This document shows positions 6,221-14,301 of a DNA stretch of 39,686 nucleotides, one piece after another. The DNA is from Lachnospiraceae bacterium (GTDB lineage: Bacteria; Bacillota; Clostridia; Lachnospirales; Lachnospiraceae). The notes beneath the pieces were generated by a model that was not told the origin of the DNA, made no database searches, and saw nothing but the letters and a program-made list of their open reading frames with translations. Location of the stretch: assembly GCA_017552985.1 (NCBI GenBank), contig JAFZNO010000095.1, forward strand, positions 1 through 39,686. Reading direction: 5' to 3'. Every line of letters starts with the position of its first letter. Position 1 is the first letter of the stretch. The position numbers and the translations under genes were made by a program.

Positions 6221-8341
6221 TCATCGTAATCTCGTCCTAAGCTCTTCCAACACGCTGCCCGCCACGGACAATTGCGGCCTGCATTCCAACGTCTTCTCTC
6301 CTTTATAAGCCCGGACCGTGATCTGCCGTTCCCCGTCGCCTTCCAAATACAAAGGAACCATAAATTCCATTTCTTCCCGCACAAGTTCCGAGGGAATCTC
6401 GTAGGAAAACATCCTTGGCAGGTCCGGATCGTCTTCCGCAAAACTTTCTGGCCATTCAATTTCCAGCTTCCTGGCATATCCCCTCACGGTGACGATCAAT
6501 ATTCCTGACTCTCCCCTTTGAAAGACGGGATCGTGCGGCGAAAGCATTCGGACGATCTTTGCCTCCAGCGCAAACTCCTGGACGTTCTTCTCCCAGACCG
6601 TCTCATTTCCAACGCGGTCCCTCGCCTTTATAAGGATCCTGACGTCCCCGCCATACAGATCATCCTCCGGTAAAGGCAGGATCCTGACGTGACCGTCCGC
6701 CTCCGGATAAAACGTCTCCGTCCTTCCATGATCCGCGTTCACAATTTCCACTTGAAAGAAAGCCATTCCGCTCAAGGCATCCTCAGCCCAGAGCTCCATC
6801 AGCACGACTTCTCCCCCTTCCTCGCTCCCGGCAAACTGATCCGGAATGCTTTCCGTTCCAAATATCACGGGGCCCTCTCCGTCCCCAGTAAGGAGAATGG
6901 AGTTCTTTTCATCCGCCGCCCGCTCCGAGCGTACTTCCTCATCTTCCATCCTTACGCCGGCACCAGGCGTTACTCGCATCTGCTTTCCATTTCCCGCAAA
7001 ATCCATGGTAAAGCCTTGCGTGATCAAAACCCGTTTCATGCCATCCTTCCGGAGCGCCTGCGCGCAGTTACCGGGCCGAAGGGCACCCGTCCCCGTCCTT
7101 TCTCTTACGAGCGCCTCCGAAGAGATCGCCTGCTCGCCTGTAGATTCCTCACCGCGCGGCACGCAAATAGTGATCTCACTCCCTTCGGCCGCAGATGCCA
7201 TGCTTGAATCTTCTATGTCTAAATCCCTGGTCAGAAACCGAAGCACGTCGATCTGTTGCTTTTTCCCTTTTTTCACTTCCGCCATGAAAGCCAGCGCAAA
7301 CGGCGTCACGCCGTCGGCCTTGACAAAAAAGCCTCCCTCGCCGTCCCCTGCAACGCTCCCGTATTCCGTGCCGTCAACCAGAGAGCTGATCTCTATGGGC
7401 GCAGTAAGGATCTCCCGTTCCGTCAGCGGTCTTCCGGAATCCGGTTCCCATATGGCGTACAGCCGCACGATTCCCGTTCCAGTCGCCGGATCATAATTCT
7501 CCTCCGACAGATTCAAGATCTCCTGCCCGTCTCCGATGCCTTCCCCGCTTCCGTCAGGCTCCAAATTCCATTCGACGAATTGCCATCCTTTTCTTTCATA
7601 GGCATTTGGCGTAAGTGCCTTTTGTGCGACCACGTCCTCCCCCTCATATAGCTCTTCATTATTATATAAATGAAAACTCGGCTGCATCTCTCCTTCCGCG
7701 TCGTCTGCATTAGGCAGGTAAACGACCTGATAACGGTTTGCGGAGATTCCCTTGCAAACGTGCCTCACCTCCGCACCTTGTTCCATGTGATTGCAGGTCG
7801 GGCATAAATAAAAATAATCCAGATCCAGATTGATCGTCGTCATTCTCCCCACTGCGTCGCGGCTGAAATAAAACAATACGGATCCCAAAATCTCACCGCA
7901 ATCCTCACAGTAAGGGTTCCAACCGGAATAATAACTGGCATGACATCTGTTCCCGCCTCCGGGTACCCCGTGAAAGCCGGGCACCTCCACGTGAATGCAC
8001 TGTGCATGGGCGTGCCGCACCCTCCAATGACTGATTGGCACGATGCCATGTCTCTCATAGGAATATGCATGCTCGCCGCGCCCAGGCTTCTTGGGCTCCC
8101 GCTTTTCCCCCGTGATCACTTCCTCCCCCATAGGGTACCAACAGGCAGGGTTCACGGCGTTCCGCGCGTCCCCGGGCCTGGGAAGTGCCTCTTGGATCGT
8201 CCACGCCAAACCGTCCGGCGAAAACTTAATGAGGGTCTCCGGACTACCTGCGCCATGCGAGATCCGCGCCGGCAGCAGTACTGCCAATGTCATAAGCAGA
8301 AGCAAATTCTTCCATCGAAAAAATCTCTTCTTTTTTTTCAA
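6221..8341 (-). CDS. Large secreted Cys-containing protein of the Tad pilus operon
   Basis: 706-residue exported protein. Residues 1-31 form a Sec signal peptide (KKKKRFFRW, then a hydrophobic LLLLMTLAVLLPA core). A His/Cys-rich region (about 105-195) holds two CxxC pairs (CEDC, CPTC) plus HAQCIHV and NRCHASYY, suggesting a metal-binding or disulphide knob. A segment at about 205-300 (ERKGWQFVEWNLEPDGSG, VRLYAIWE) looks like an InlB-type B repeat. The rest is acidic and beta-rich with Ig-like stretches. There is no LPxTG motif or C-terminal anchor. TTG start at 8341 with GGAGG 7 nt upstream. Its place between cpaB and the prepilin peptidase suggests a pilus tip or adhesin role; this is inference. 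Confidence 0.7.
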   Translation of the reverse strand: MKKKKRFFRWKNLLLLMTLAVLLPARISHGAGSPETLIKFSPDGLAWTIQEALPRPGDARNAVNPACWYPMGEEVITGEKREPKKPGRGEHAYSYERHGIVPISHWRVRHAHAQCIHVEVPGFHGVPGGGNRCHASYYSGWNPYCEDCGEILGSVLFYFSRDAVGRMTTINLDLDYFYLCPTCNHMEQGAEVRHVCKGISANRYQVVYLPNADDAEGEMQPSFHLYNNEELYEGEDVVAQKALTPNAYERKGWQFVEWNLEPDGSGEGIGDGQEILNLSEENYDPATGTGIVRLYAIWEPDSGRPLTEREILTAPIEISSLVDGTEYGSVAGDGEGGFFVKADGVTPFALAFMAEVKKGKKQQIDVLRFLTRDLDIEDSSMASAAEGSEITICVPRGEESTGEQAISSEALVRERTGTGALRPGNCAQALRKDGMKRVLITQGFTMDFAGNGKQMRVTPGAGVRMEDEEVRSERAADEKNSILLTGDGEGPVIFGTESIPDQFAGSEEGGEVVLMELWAEDALSGMAFFQVEIVNADHGRTETFYPEADGHVRILPLPEDDLYGGDVRILIKARDRVGNETVWEKNVQEFALEAKIVRMLSPHDPVFQRGESGILIVTVRGYARKLEIEWPESFAEDDPDLPRMFSYEIPSELVREEMEFMVPLYLEGDGERQITVRAYKGEKTLECRPQLSVAGSVLEELRTRLR

Positions 8342-8355
8342 TCACATTCCTCCTG

Positions 8356-9024
8356 TCATTCCCAAGCCTTTACGACTCTAAGCATTCCCTTTTCGAGGCG
8401 TGAATAAAACTCTTCCACGTTTTCCTTGTCCAAAAAGACGTTGATCCTCTGTGCCGCTCCGGCAAGGTCGGCATTTTCAATGAAACCACCGCTGGCGTCG
8501 AATACTTGCTGGACGTAGACGTTTTCCCAGATCAAAACCGTTTCCCCGTCCTCTTCCGTCGCATAAACGTGAATCCTGTCTCCCGCCCGCAGAACGCCTC
8601 CCACGAGCTGGCTAAGATCCTCCGCCCGAAAGCCGGCGACCACTGGCTCCTTCATGCCTGCCGTGACCTCGTTGATCGTTTGGAACATTCCCGTCGTCAG
8701 CATGGCGCCCTGATCCACGTGCCCGGCAGCAATCAGTCCCGTGATCTCTTCCATCTTACGTATCGCCGTCTCAGGGATCAGCTTCGCATCCATTCCTGTC
8801 ATCACAAAATATTCTCCCGCATTTTCTTCCGTGATCAGTTGTCCCTTCGGAACGTCCTTCACGGCAAAACAGACCTCTCCCTTCTCATAGTCCGCGAGCA
8901 TGCTCTTTTCTGCCTGCAGGAGCGCAACGTAAATCGCCGCCGTCGCCAAAAACGCTGCAAAAATGGCTCCCGTCCACAGCTTGATCGCTTTGGCCGTCCC
9001 CGTTTCCGTCTTTTTCCGTCCCAT
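8356..9024 (-). CDS. cpaB: CpaB/RcpC-like pilus assembly protein (SAF domain)
   Basis: 222 residues: one N-terminal membrane segment (LWTGAIFAAFLATAAIYVAL, about 16-35), a SAF domain (CFAVKDVPKGQLITEENAGE, about 51-115) and a C-terminal RcpC-like part (LVGGVLRAGDRIHVYA, RINVFLDKENVEEFYSRLEK). CpaB/RcpC is an extracytoplasmic assembly factor of Tad/Flp pili; here it would act outside the membrane of a monoderm. It follows the pseudopilin by 15 nt and precedes the secreted protein by 14 nt, so translation is probably coupled. Confidence 0.85.
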   Translation of the reverse strand: MGRKKTETGTAKAIKLWTGAIFAAFLATAAIYVALLQAEKSMLADYEKGEVCFAVKDVPKGQLITEENAGEYFVMTGMDAKLIPETAIRKMEEITGLIAAGHVDQGAMLTTGMFQTINEVTAGMKEPVVAGFRAEDLSQLVGGVLRAGDRIHVYATEEDGETVLIWENVYVQQVFDASGGFIENADLAGAAQRINVFLDKENVEEFYSRLEKGMLRVVKAWE

Positions 9025-9039
9025 GTCTTCCTCCTTCCC

Positions 9040-9636
9040 TTATTCTTCTCCTGCGACGTCGACCAACTTTCCCTTTCTCGCAGGAATCTCCATTCCAAAC
9101 AATCCCCGAAGCACGTAGCTGACCTCTCCGTAAACGCCCGTCTTTTCCACGGGTGTTCCGTTTGGAGCCAACACTTCCCCTTTCCTTCCCGTGACCGTCT
9201 CTTCCCTTCCTCCGTCCAGCCTGCGGCTTACAACCACTTCCCCCGTGACGTTATAAACGGTATAATTCTCAACCGTGACCTTTCCGGAAATCAGCCTTTG
9301 ATTGTCGCATTCCCATGCCTCATTCAATCCAAGATTTGCCTTGAGCGCCTCGCGATATCTTTCATATGCTTCCCCGCCGTCCGCGATCCTCACCGCGTGC
9401 GTTCTTCCATACTCCCGGACGTCGATCAGCGCAGACGCAAGGCCGGAAGCTGCCAATGCATCCTCCAGATACCGGCTAGAGGACCGTACCATCTCCATCT
9501 GCAAGAATCCAAAGAGCAACACGCCCAAGAACAGGATAAAAAATAAGCTTGCACAGAGCGTAATCTGTCCTCCGTCCCCAGCAAGGTCAATGCTTTGCCG
9601 TTGAAACCCTCGTCTCCTCCACTTCATACTTTCCAT
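9040..9636 (-). CDS. TadE/TadG-like pseudopilin
   Basis: 198 residues with a short basic N-terminus, then GDGGQITLCASLFFILFLGV and the continuing hydrophobic segment FGFLQMEMVRSSSRYLEDAL, the layout of a Tad pseudopilin. The extracellular part is beta-rich (LISGKVTVENYTVYNVTGEV, YGEVSYVLRGLFG). The start at 9636 overlaps the previous gene by 50 nt; ATG at 9627 has a better spaced AAGG and may be the true start. Probably a minor pilin that primes or caps the Flp pilus. Confidence 0.65.
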   Translation of the reverse strand: MESMKWRRRGFQRQSIDLAGDGGQITLCASLFFILFLGVLLFGFLQMEMVRSSSRYLEDALAASGLASALIDVREYGRTHAVRIADGGEAYERYREALKANLGLNEAWECDNQRLISGKVTVENYTVYNVTGEVVVSRRLDGGREETVTGRKGEVLAPNGTPVEKTGVYGEVSYVLRGLFGMEIPARKGKLVDVAGEE

Positions 9637-9991
9637 CCACCTTCCCAGTGATCCTCAGCCGGATCCGCGCGCCATAACCGACCGGTGCCTTCGTCGTTCC
9701 CTCTAGGCTGACGTCCTGAATCCCTAGCGCTTCCAATTCCTTTCGGAGTAGTTCTTCATCCGCATCCGTGAGATACCCGACCGTCTCCATGCGAAGCACG
9801 TAATTTCTTGCCAGTTGTCCCATTTCCGTCTTCTTGTTGACCAGCCGGACGCAATCCATAAAGTAGGTCATGACCGTCACCATGGCCAAAATGCAGATCC
9901 CGACGGACAGGAGGTCGCCTATGCTCCCCTCCTGCCCCGGAATCCTTTTTTGTGCCGCCAATTTCCTTCGAAGAAGGCCCATGCGGCTCAC
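9587..9991 (-). CDS. Small TadE-like pseudopilin (DUF4320-like)
   Basis: 134 residues: basic N-terminus, GQEGSIGDLLSVGICILAMV as a pilin-like segment with Gly-Ser-Ile-Gly before the hydrophobic stretch, then NKKTEMGQLARNYVLRMETV and a small C-terminal domain. This layout matches the DUF4320/TadE-like proteins found in clostridial Tad loci. It starts 3 nt after the pilin gene, and its 3' end overlaps the next pseudopilin, indicating tight translational coupling. Confidence 0.65.
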   Translation of the reverse strand: MSRMGLLRRKLAAQKRIPGQEGSIGDLLSVGICILAMVTVMTYFMDCVRLVNKKTEMGQLARNYVLRMETVGYLTDADEELLRKELEALGIQDVSLEGTTKAPVGYGARIRLRITGKVDGKYEVEETRVSTAKH

Positions 9992-9994
9992 CTC

Positions 9995-10300
9995 CTAGGT
10001 CCTGGCTCCGGACAAGATGTTTGTCGCTTCCCTTGTCATGGACGCCACAATGGATTTGATAAATTCCGAAAGGCTGTTCTTCATGACCACGCACAGAAGA
10101 AGCGCGATGATGCAAAGTCCCACGGTCACCAGTATGCCGTCGATGCCGGGATCCGTCGCCATCCCCCTTTCCATGACGGCCACCGTCCTTCTTGCCAAGA
10201 CCTCCCTTGTCCGTCGCCATCCGGCATATGCGGCAGCCCCTAGCCTGCTGCCCAAAAGCCAAAGCTTCAATGTCTCCAAAATCTCCATGATTTCCTTCAT
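9995..10300 (-). CDS. Flp1-like pilin
   Basis: 101 residues. The C-terminal half (ATDPGIDGILVTVGLCIIAL, LLCVVMKNSLSEFIKSIVAS) is a pilin-type hydrophobic helix followed by an amphipathic tail, similar to the Flp1-like domain of Firmicutes Tad loci, and is probably the main pilin. An unusually long N-terminal segment of about 50 residues, rich in Arg (AAYAGWRRTREVLARRTVAV), precedes the helix and would be removed by the prepilin peptidase. AGGAGG lies 8 nt before the ATG. It is preceded by a 63-nt gap after tadC, the largest in the operon. Confidence 0.7.
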   Translation of the reverse strand: MKEIMEILETLKLWLLGSRLGAAAYAGWRRTREVLARRTVAVMERGMATDPGIDGILVTVGLCIIALLLCVVMKNSLSEFIKSIVASMTREATNILSGART

Positions 10301-10363
10301 AACGTAATCCTCCTTATATATGATTGTCTTATTGTTTTCCAGTTCAATTCCTTCCCCTCACGA

Positions 10364-11200
10364 CTAGAAGTGCAAGGCCGCTGCAAACATTTGCGTCACG
10401 CAGGCATACAGGATCACACCCATGATTGCCACAAGGATCCCCAACTGATAAAACGTCACGCTGCGATCCAGTGCTTCCTTCTTCTGACTCAACACGGATG
10501 CCTCCATGTCCTTGATCTGCTCGGATAAGTCATTTAACAGTTCCACGGATTGCCCGGATTCCATCGCCTGCACAATGATCATGCAAAGAGAATCCACGTA
10601 CCTGTTGTCAAACTTTTTTTGAAAGCTCTCCAGCGCTGCCCCAAGGTCAGAGTGCATCACCAAGTCCCCCGAGAGTTCCAAAAGCGCCTGCTTCAGGCGT
10701 CGTTCCCGGACGCTCCCGTATAGTTCGGCCAAGGCATCCGTCACGAACACGCCCGCCCTTGTCTGGATCTCAAGGGAATGGTAAGTATGTTTTAGGTCAG
10801 ACAACATTTTCAGATTATCCTTCGCATTCACGTAATGGATCAGTCCCCCGGGCAGGCAGAAAAAAGCAACCCCCGCCACGATCCCGTAGGACGGCGCCAT
10901 CATGGAAAACGCCATAAATCCCGCCGTTCCAAGAAAAATCCGGCTAACCTGATATGCCAGCGGTCCAAACTTCTCTCCCACGTGATACCTGGCTCCGTTT
11001 CTCGTGAGCCACTGCTGCGTCTTCCCATACCAGGCCAGGTTTCTTCCCTTCGTCGCCATCCGCTGCATCATTCCGTCAAAACCCCGGCGCCCGTCACCCT
11101 TCGATAACCCCGTAAGTCCCAGCGTCATCACCCACGCAAACGTTATGCCGCAAAGCACCAGCCCGCATATTTCCACTGCATTCAATTCCCTGCCGATCAT
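10364..11200 (-). CDS. tadC: Tad pilus inner-membrane platform protein TadC
   Basis: 278-residue type II secretion F-domain protein: an N-terminal span (AVEICGLVLCGITFAWVMTL), two central spans (about 90-130), the cytoplasmic F domain with YHSLEIQTRAGVFVTDALAE and DSLCMIIVQAMESGQSVELL, and a C-terminal span (YQLGILVAIMGVILYACVTQ). It pairs with TadB to form the membrane platform driven by the CpaF ATPase. It starts 12 nt after tadB. Confidence 0.85.
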   Translation of the reverse strand: MIGRELNAVEICGLVLCGITFAWVMTLGLTGLSKGDGRRGFDGMMQRMATKGRNLAWYGKTQQWLTRNGARYHVGEKFGPLAYQVSRIFLGTAGFMAFSMMAPSYGIVAGVAFFCLPGGLIHYVNAKDNLKMLSDLKHTYHSLEIQTRAGVFVTDALAELYGSVRERRLKQALLELSGDLVMHSDLGAALESFQKKFDNRYVDSLCMIIVQAMESGQSVELLNDLSEQIKDMEASVLSQKKEALDRSVTFYQLGILVAIMGVILYACVTQMFAAALHF

Positions 11201-11212
11201 GTTCCTTCTCCC

Positions 11213-12163
11213 TCAACTCTCCAGGCGATATGCCTGCATCAAAAACAAAAATGCGATTCCGCCGACGATCCCAAGTGCCACGCGCCCCGGGATGGAGGTA
11301 AACAGAATGCTCCAGACGGAAGTCTCCAGGAGACCATTCACCGTAACCAACGCAAACGCGGACATTCCCAAAAGCAACGTCATGTTGATCCCCGCTTCCC
11401 GCAAAAGACTCTTCCTCTCCCGCACGCTCTTTAGATAATCCCTCATGCTCCTCCGGCTAAACTGCACCAGCACGGAGAAATCCGCACTGTATCTGCTGCT
11501 GACCTCAATGTTGCGCACAAGCTCCTTAAATTGCGGATGCTCGATCCCCTCCGCCATGGACAGTAATGCCATTCCCACGTCACCCGTGGTCTGCGCCTCG
11601 ACGCAGCAGCGTTCCAGGGCGCTTCTCAGCGGCTCATCCATGAACTTGCTGATCTGGCTGAACACGGCGATCACGTCTCCCGCCGTCACGCTGTAATTCC
11701 CCAGGAAATCCAACAGCTTCATCAAATTCTCATTGACGGCTCGCATCTCCAAGGCCTTTCCCAGCGTGATCACGCCCCACTCAGCCAAAAGAAGTAATAC
11801 TACGCCCAAAAGTCCCGCCATCAGGCCGCCCATGGCGGTGCCTGCAAGAAAACAGCCCGCACCTGCCAGTATCGTCAGCAACACAAAGCTCTCCGCCCCC
11901 AAAAAAGGGAACCTCCGGAGCAGTCCGCCATAGCATAACTGCCTTTCCAGGAAAAACCAAAAGCCTTCCTCCTTCTCCAATCTCGTCAGCTTGCTCCGGC
12001 TCAGAAGCAATCGCTTTCTTGCCGCCTCATCCACGCTGCTCTTTGTCCTTTGCAGGAGCCTTTGCAGCAGCCTAATCCTCCCCATGCGGTAAAACGCCAG
12101 GAAACATCCAATCCAAAGCGTGACCAGGATCGCATGGCGATAAATTTCATAAAAGTCTCTCAT
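11213..12163 (-). CDS. tadB: Tad pilus inner-membrane platform protein TadB
   Basis: 316-residue F-domain protein: an N-terminal span (RHAILVTLWIGCFLAFYRMG), central spans (about 100-140), the F domain with LLDFLGNYSVTAGDVIAVFS and IEHPQFKELVRNIEVSSRYS, then two C-terminal spans. It is the partner of TadC. Its ATG lies 17 nt inside the 3' end of cpaF, so the ATPase and platform are translated together. Confidence 0.85.
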   Translation of the reverse strand: MRDFYEIYRHAILVTLWIGCFLAFYRMGRIRLLQRLLQRTKSSVDEAARKRLLLSRSKLTRLEKEEGFWFFLERQLCYGGLLRRFPFLGAESFVLLTILAGAGCFLAGTAMGGLMAGLLGVVLLLLAEWGVITLGKALEMRAVNENLMKLLDFLGNYSVTAGDVIAVFSQISKFMDEPLRSALERCCVEAQTTGDVGMALLSMAEGIEHPQFKELVRNIEVSSRYSADFSVLVQFSRRSMRDYLKSVRERKSLLREAGINMTLLLGMSAFALVTVNGLLETSVWSILFTSIPGRVALGIVGGIAFLFLMQAYRLES

Positions 12164-13358
12164 ACTTTAGGTCCCTCGTCTCCCGATCCCAGCCCGTACA
12201 GGCAAAGATCTCCTTCACCTTATAGTGCTCCATGAACACCACCGTCTGAAAACAATCCATCATCTTCATCAGTTCGTCGCGGCTGTACTTACTCTCATAC
12301 AGGCAGTAGTCCACAAGCTTTTCCAACGCCTTTTCCGCGGAGGGGGCGTGGATCGTCGCGGCGCAAAGCTGCCCCGTATAGGCCGCGTTCAACAAATATA
12401 AAGCTTCCTCGCCCTTCACCTCGCCGATGATGAAAAAATCCACGTCCATGGTAAGTCCTGCGATGCTAATGTCCTTCAGATCGTAGTTTACCTGACTCTC
12501 CCCGGCCCCCGGCAGGGAATGCAAAAACATCATGTCCGGATGATACATGGTGGTCAGCTCGTCCGCCTGCTGCGTCACAAGCACCGCCATATTATCCGGC
12601 AGCGTCTCTTTCAGCGCATTGAGAAGCGTCGTCTTCCCAGAGGAATTCCCGCCACAGATCAGCGTGGAACCGCTCCGGAAGCGGAGCGCAAGGAGCTCGG
12701 CCGTCTCCCTGCTCAGCATCTCCCTCTCCATCAGCTTTTTCAGCATGGGAAAGTCCTTCGGCACCTTCCGGATGCAAAGATAGGGCTGATCATAGGTGTT
12801 GACCAGCGGCATGGAGACCGTGAACCGCAGGATAAAATCCGGATGGCTGTCATTGTCCGTAAATCTCTGAATGGCATTCACGTTCGAAACGTTCACCTGA
12901 TTTTTGGTCGCCACGTAATCAACAAACTGCCGGTACTCCTTCTCCGACGCAAAGCCCACTCCCGCGTCCATCCGCTTTCCAAGGCGCTTGATCCTGACGT
13001 TGTCATACGCAACCACCCGTATGTCTGACACGTCCGCGTCATCGATGAGCGGTGACAGGATCGAGTACCCGAACACGTACTGTTCAAAGCTCTGCAGAAG
13101 CCTTTCCTGTTGCTTTGACGACATGGGATAATAATGGGCTACGTGCCCGCGTACCTCGCCCAGAAAGTCCTGCCGGCTCATGCTCCCCCTTCTCACCTGC
13201 ATCAAAACGTTTTGTTTTTGCGTCAGATAATCCTGCACCAGGTCCATCAGCTGGTCATGCCCTTCGGCCCAAGCCAGATACTCCGCTTTTTCTTCTTTCA
13301 TCCTTCCTTTCTCCTTCCAAGTACGTTCCGCCGCTTTGGCTTTTTCTGCCAGGCGCAT
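12147..13358 (-). CDS. cpaF: CpaF/TadA-type pilus assembly ATPase
   Basis: 403-residue type II/IV secretion ATPase that powers Flp pilus assembly. The N-terminal domain (about 80-200) contains YSILSPLIDDADVSDIRVVA and VNAIQRF; Walker A is GGNSSGKTT (236-244, K242), Walker B is DFFIIGEVKGEEA (E313), and the conserved ATIHA is at 334-338. Start at ATG 13358 has GAGG 7 nt upstream; ATG 13301 is a shorter alternative with GGAG. It is the first gene of the operon, behind the promoter at 13506-13534 and a structured leader. No TadZ/CpaE or secretin is present, as expected for a Gram-positive locus. Confidence 0.92.
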   Translation of the reverse strand: MRLAEKAKAAERTWKEKGRMKEEKAEYLAWAEGHDQLMDLVQDYLTQKQNVLMQVRRGSMSRQDFLGEVRGHVAHYYPMSSKQQERLLQSFEQYVFGYSILSPLIDDADVSDIRVVAYDNVRIKRLGKRMDAGVGFASEKEYRQFVDYVATKNQVNVSNVNAIQRFTDNDSHPDFILRFTVSMPLVNTYDQPYLCIRKVPKDFPMLKKLMEREMLSRETAELLALRFRSGSTLICGGNSSGKTTLLNALKETLPDNMAVLVTQQADELTTMYHPDMMFLHSLPGAGESQVNYDLKDISIAGLTMDVDFFIIGEVKGEEALYLLNAAYTGQLCAATIHAPSAEKALEKLVDYCLYESKYSRDELMKMMDCFQTVVFMEHYKVKEIFACTGWDRETRDLKYERLL

Positions 13359-13442
13359 TTAGAGTCCTCATGCGGAAAACGGCGCCATTTTCCAAATTTT
13401 GGGCGCAAAAAATACACCTGCCTAACTAAAAAAATAATTGGG

Positions 13443-13461
13443 AAAAAACGGCTGAACAGCC
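13443..13461 (-). terminator. Attenuator-like hairpin in the Tad operon leader
   Basis: Minus strand GGCTG-TT-CAGCC followed by GTTTTTT. The stem is only 5 bp, but the U run is good. It lies about 45 nt after the predicted transcription start and about 85 nt before the cpaF ATG, so it could act as a regulated attenuator rather than a gene-end terminator. Confidence 0.45.
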
Positions 13462-13505
13462 ATGATTTAGAACCCGGGGACCATCGTCCCGTCGAGGTAA
13501 TTGCA
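13462..13505 (-). promoter_or_regulatory. Structured 5' leader of the Tad operon
   Basis: The leader holds GGGAC-GATG-GTCCC immediately after the predicted start, then CCGGGTTCTAAATC and the hairpin with a U tail. The piece AGGTGTAA...TTACCT overlapping the -10 can also pair. I do not recognise a known riboswitch; neither the cyclic-di-GMP-I core nor other common cores are present. Confidence 0.4.
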
Positions 13506-13534
13506 ACTTTACACCTAAAAAGAACCGCTGTCAA
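13506..13534 (-). promoter_or_regulatory. Promoter of the Tad pilus operon, nested in a terminator
   Basis: Minus strand perfect TTGACA (13529-13534), 17-nt spacer, TAAAGT (13506-13511). The -35 is itself part of the stem of the terminator at 13521-13552, so the two elements share bases. Confidence 0.65.
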
Positions 13535-13556
13535 TACGTTGACGGCGATTCTTTGT
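13517..13556. terminator. Bidirectional intrinsic terminator upstream of the Tad operon
   Basis: AGAACCGCTGTCAA-TACG-TTGACGGCGATTCT, a 14-bp stem with two mismatches. It is flanked by T runs on both strands (TTCTTTTT on the minus strand, TTCTTTGTTTTT on the plus strand). It ends the minus-strand transcript from the HAD gene region. Confidence 0.8.
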
Positions 13557-13560
13557 TTTT

Positions 13561-13651
13561 CGTCCTTTTGACGAATTTGGGGCTCTCATCTCATTATGAA
13601 AACGGGGGAGGATTCAGAAATCATATGGAGTCGACACACGTCAAAAGGACG
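13561..13651. repeat. 13-bp terminal inverted repeat pair bounding 65 bp
   Basis: CGTCCTTTTGACG at 13561-13573 and its exact reverse complement CGTCAAAAGGACG at 13639-13651. Each arm can also fold on itself (CGTC...GACG). The 65-nt interior has no convincing ORF. The unit sits between the HAD gene end and the Tad terminator. It may be a structured 3' RNA or a small palindromic mobile unit. Confidence 0.6.
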
Positions 13652-13658
13652 TTAAGCC

Positions 13659-14261
13659 CTAACTGATTTTTTCTTCTTTACATAAGATCTCACTGATGTC
13701 ATTCCAGTTCTTGACTCTTGTGATCCTGTCCCCTTCCAAATTCTGGTTATAGGGGGCGTCATACAAAAGCACTTGGATCCCATTGCTTGCCAACACGCCG
13801 GCCGTCACTGGATTGTCATCGATCACCACGTCCACCTGGTTTTCCAGGCAATGCATTAATTCATACCAGACGACGCTTTCCTCGTCACAATAAAACAGGT
13901 CATGAGGGTAAAATCCATTTTTCTGCAGCCAGTTGTTCAAGAATCTCCGGCTCAAGTATCCCATCAGGGTTCGCGAAGTGATCTCCCTTCTGGAAGTAAT
14001 CTGGTAGATCTTGTGCCCATTCTTCAAAAGACTGTCATACACCTTGTCCGCCTGCGGATAAGGCGGATATTTCCTGCAATAATACGGGAAAAACCAACGC
14101 ATCCTGAAGAAGAAGGCTTGTCTCTTGGAAGCGTGAAACATGTCCTCCACGTCATATGCGTCCGGGTTGGCGGGAGCCCTCCTGAAAAAACGCTCCCCGT
14201 ACTTACGCATAAACTCGGGCGTATTTAGAAGGACGCCGTCCACGTCTACTCCTATGTTCAT
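13659..14261 (-). CDS. HAD-like phosphatase, 5'-nucleotidase type
   Basis: 200 residues. It opens with the HAD nucleophile motif MNIGVDVDGVLLNTPEF (Asp6 and Asp8, DxDG). Motif II is probably IYQITSRRE, and motif III/IV is VDVVIDDNPVTAGVL with paired aspartates. The pattern resembles the NT5C/YqfW-like nucleotidases, which hydrolyse small phosphate esters; the substrate cannot be told. It has AGAGG 8 nt before the ATG and follows the truncated AMP-binding gene by 40 nt in the same operon. Confidence 0.75.
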   Translation of the reverse strand: MNIGVDVDGVLLNTPEFMRKYGERFFRRAPANPDAYDVEDMFHASKRQAFFFRMRWFFPYYCRKYPPYPQADKVYDSLLKNGHKIYQITSRREITSRTLMGYLSRRFLNNWLQKNGFYPHDLFYCDEESVVWYELMHCLENQVDVVIDDNPVTAGVLASNGIQVLLYDAPYNQNLEGDRITRVKNWNDISEILCKEEKIS

Positions 14262-14301
14262 TCACAACACCTCTTCCATCCTACAACTTAAAACTCCTTT
14301 T

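Noticed and set aside
13462-13490. tRNA gene suggested by a GGGTTCTAAATC T-arm-like piece
   Set aside because: The flanks do not pair into T-stem or acceptor stem, and no D or anticodon arm is found.
13443-13511. Cyclic-di-GMP riboswitch before the Tad operon
   Set aside because: The conserved GEMM core is not present; only generic hairpins are seen.
13298-13534. 78-codon minus-strand frame upstream of cpaF
   Set aside because: Overlaps the terminator, promoter, leader and cpaF start; no ribosome-binding site.
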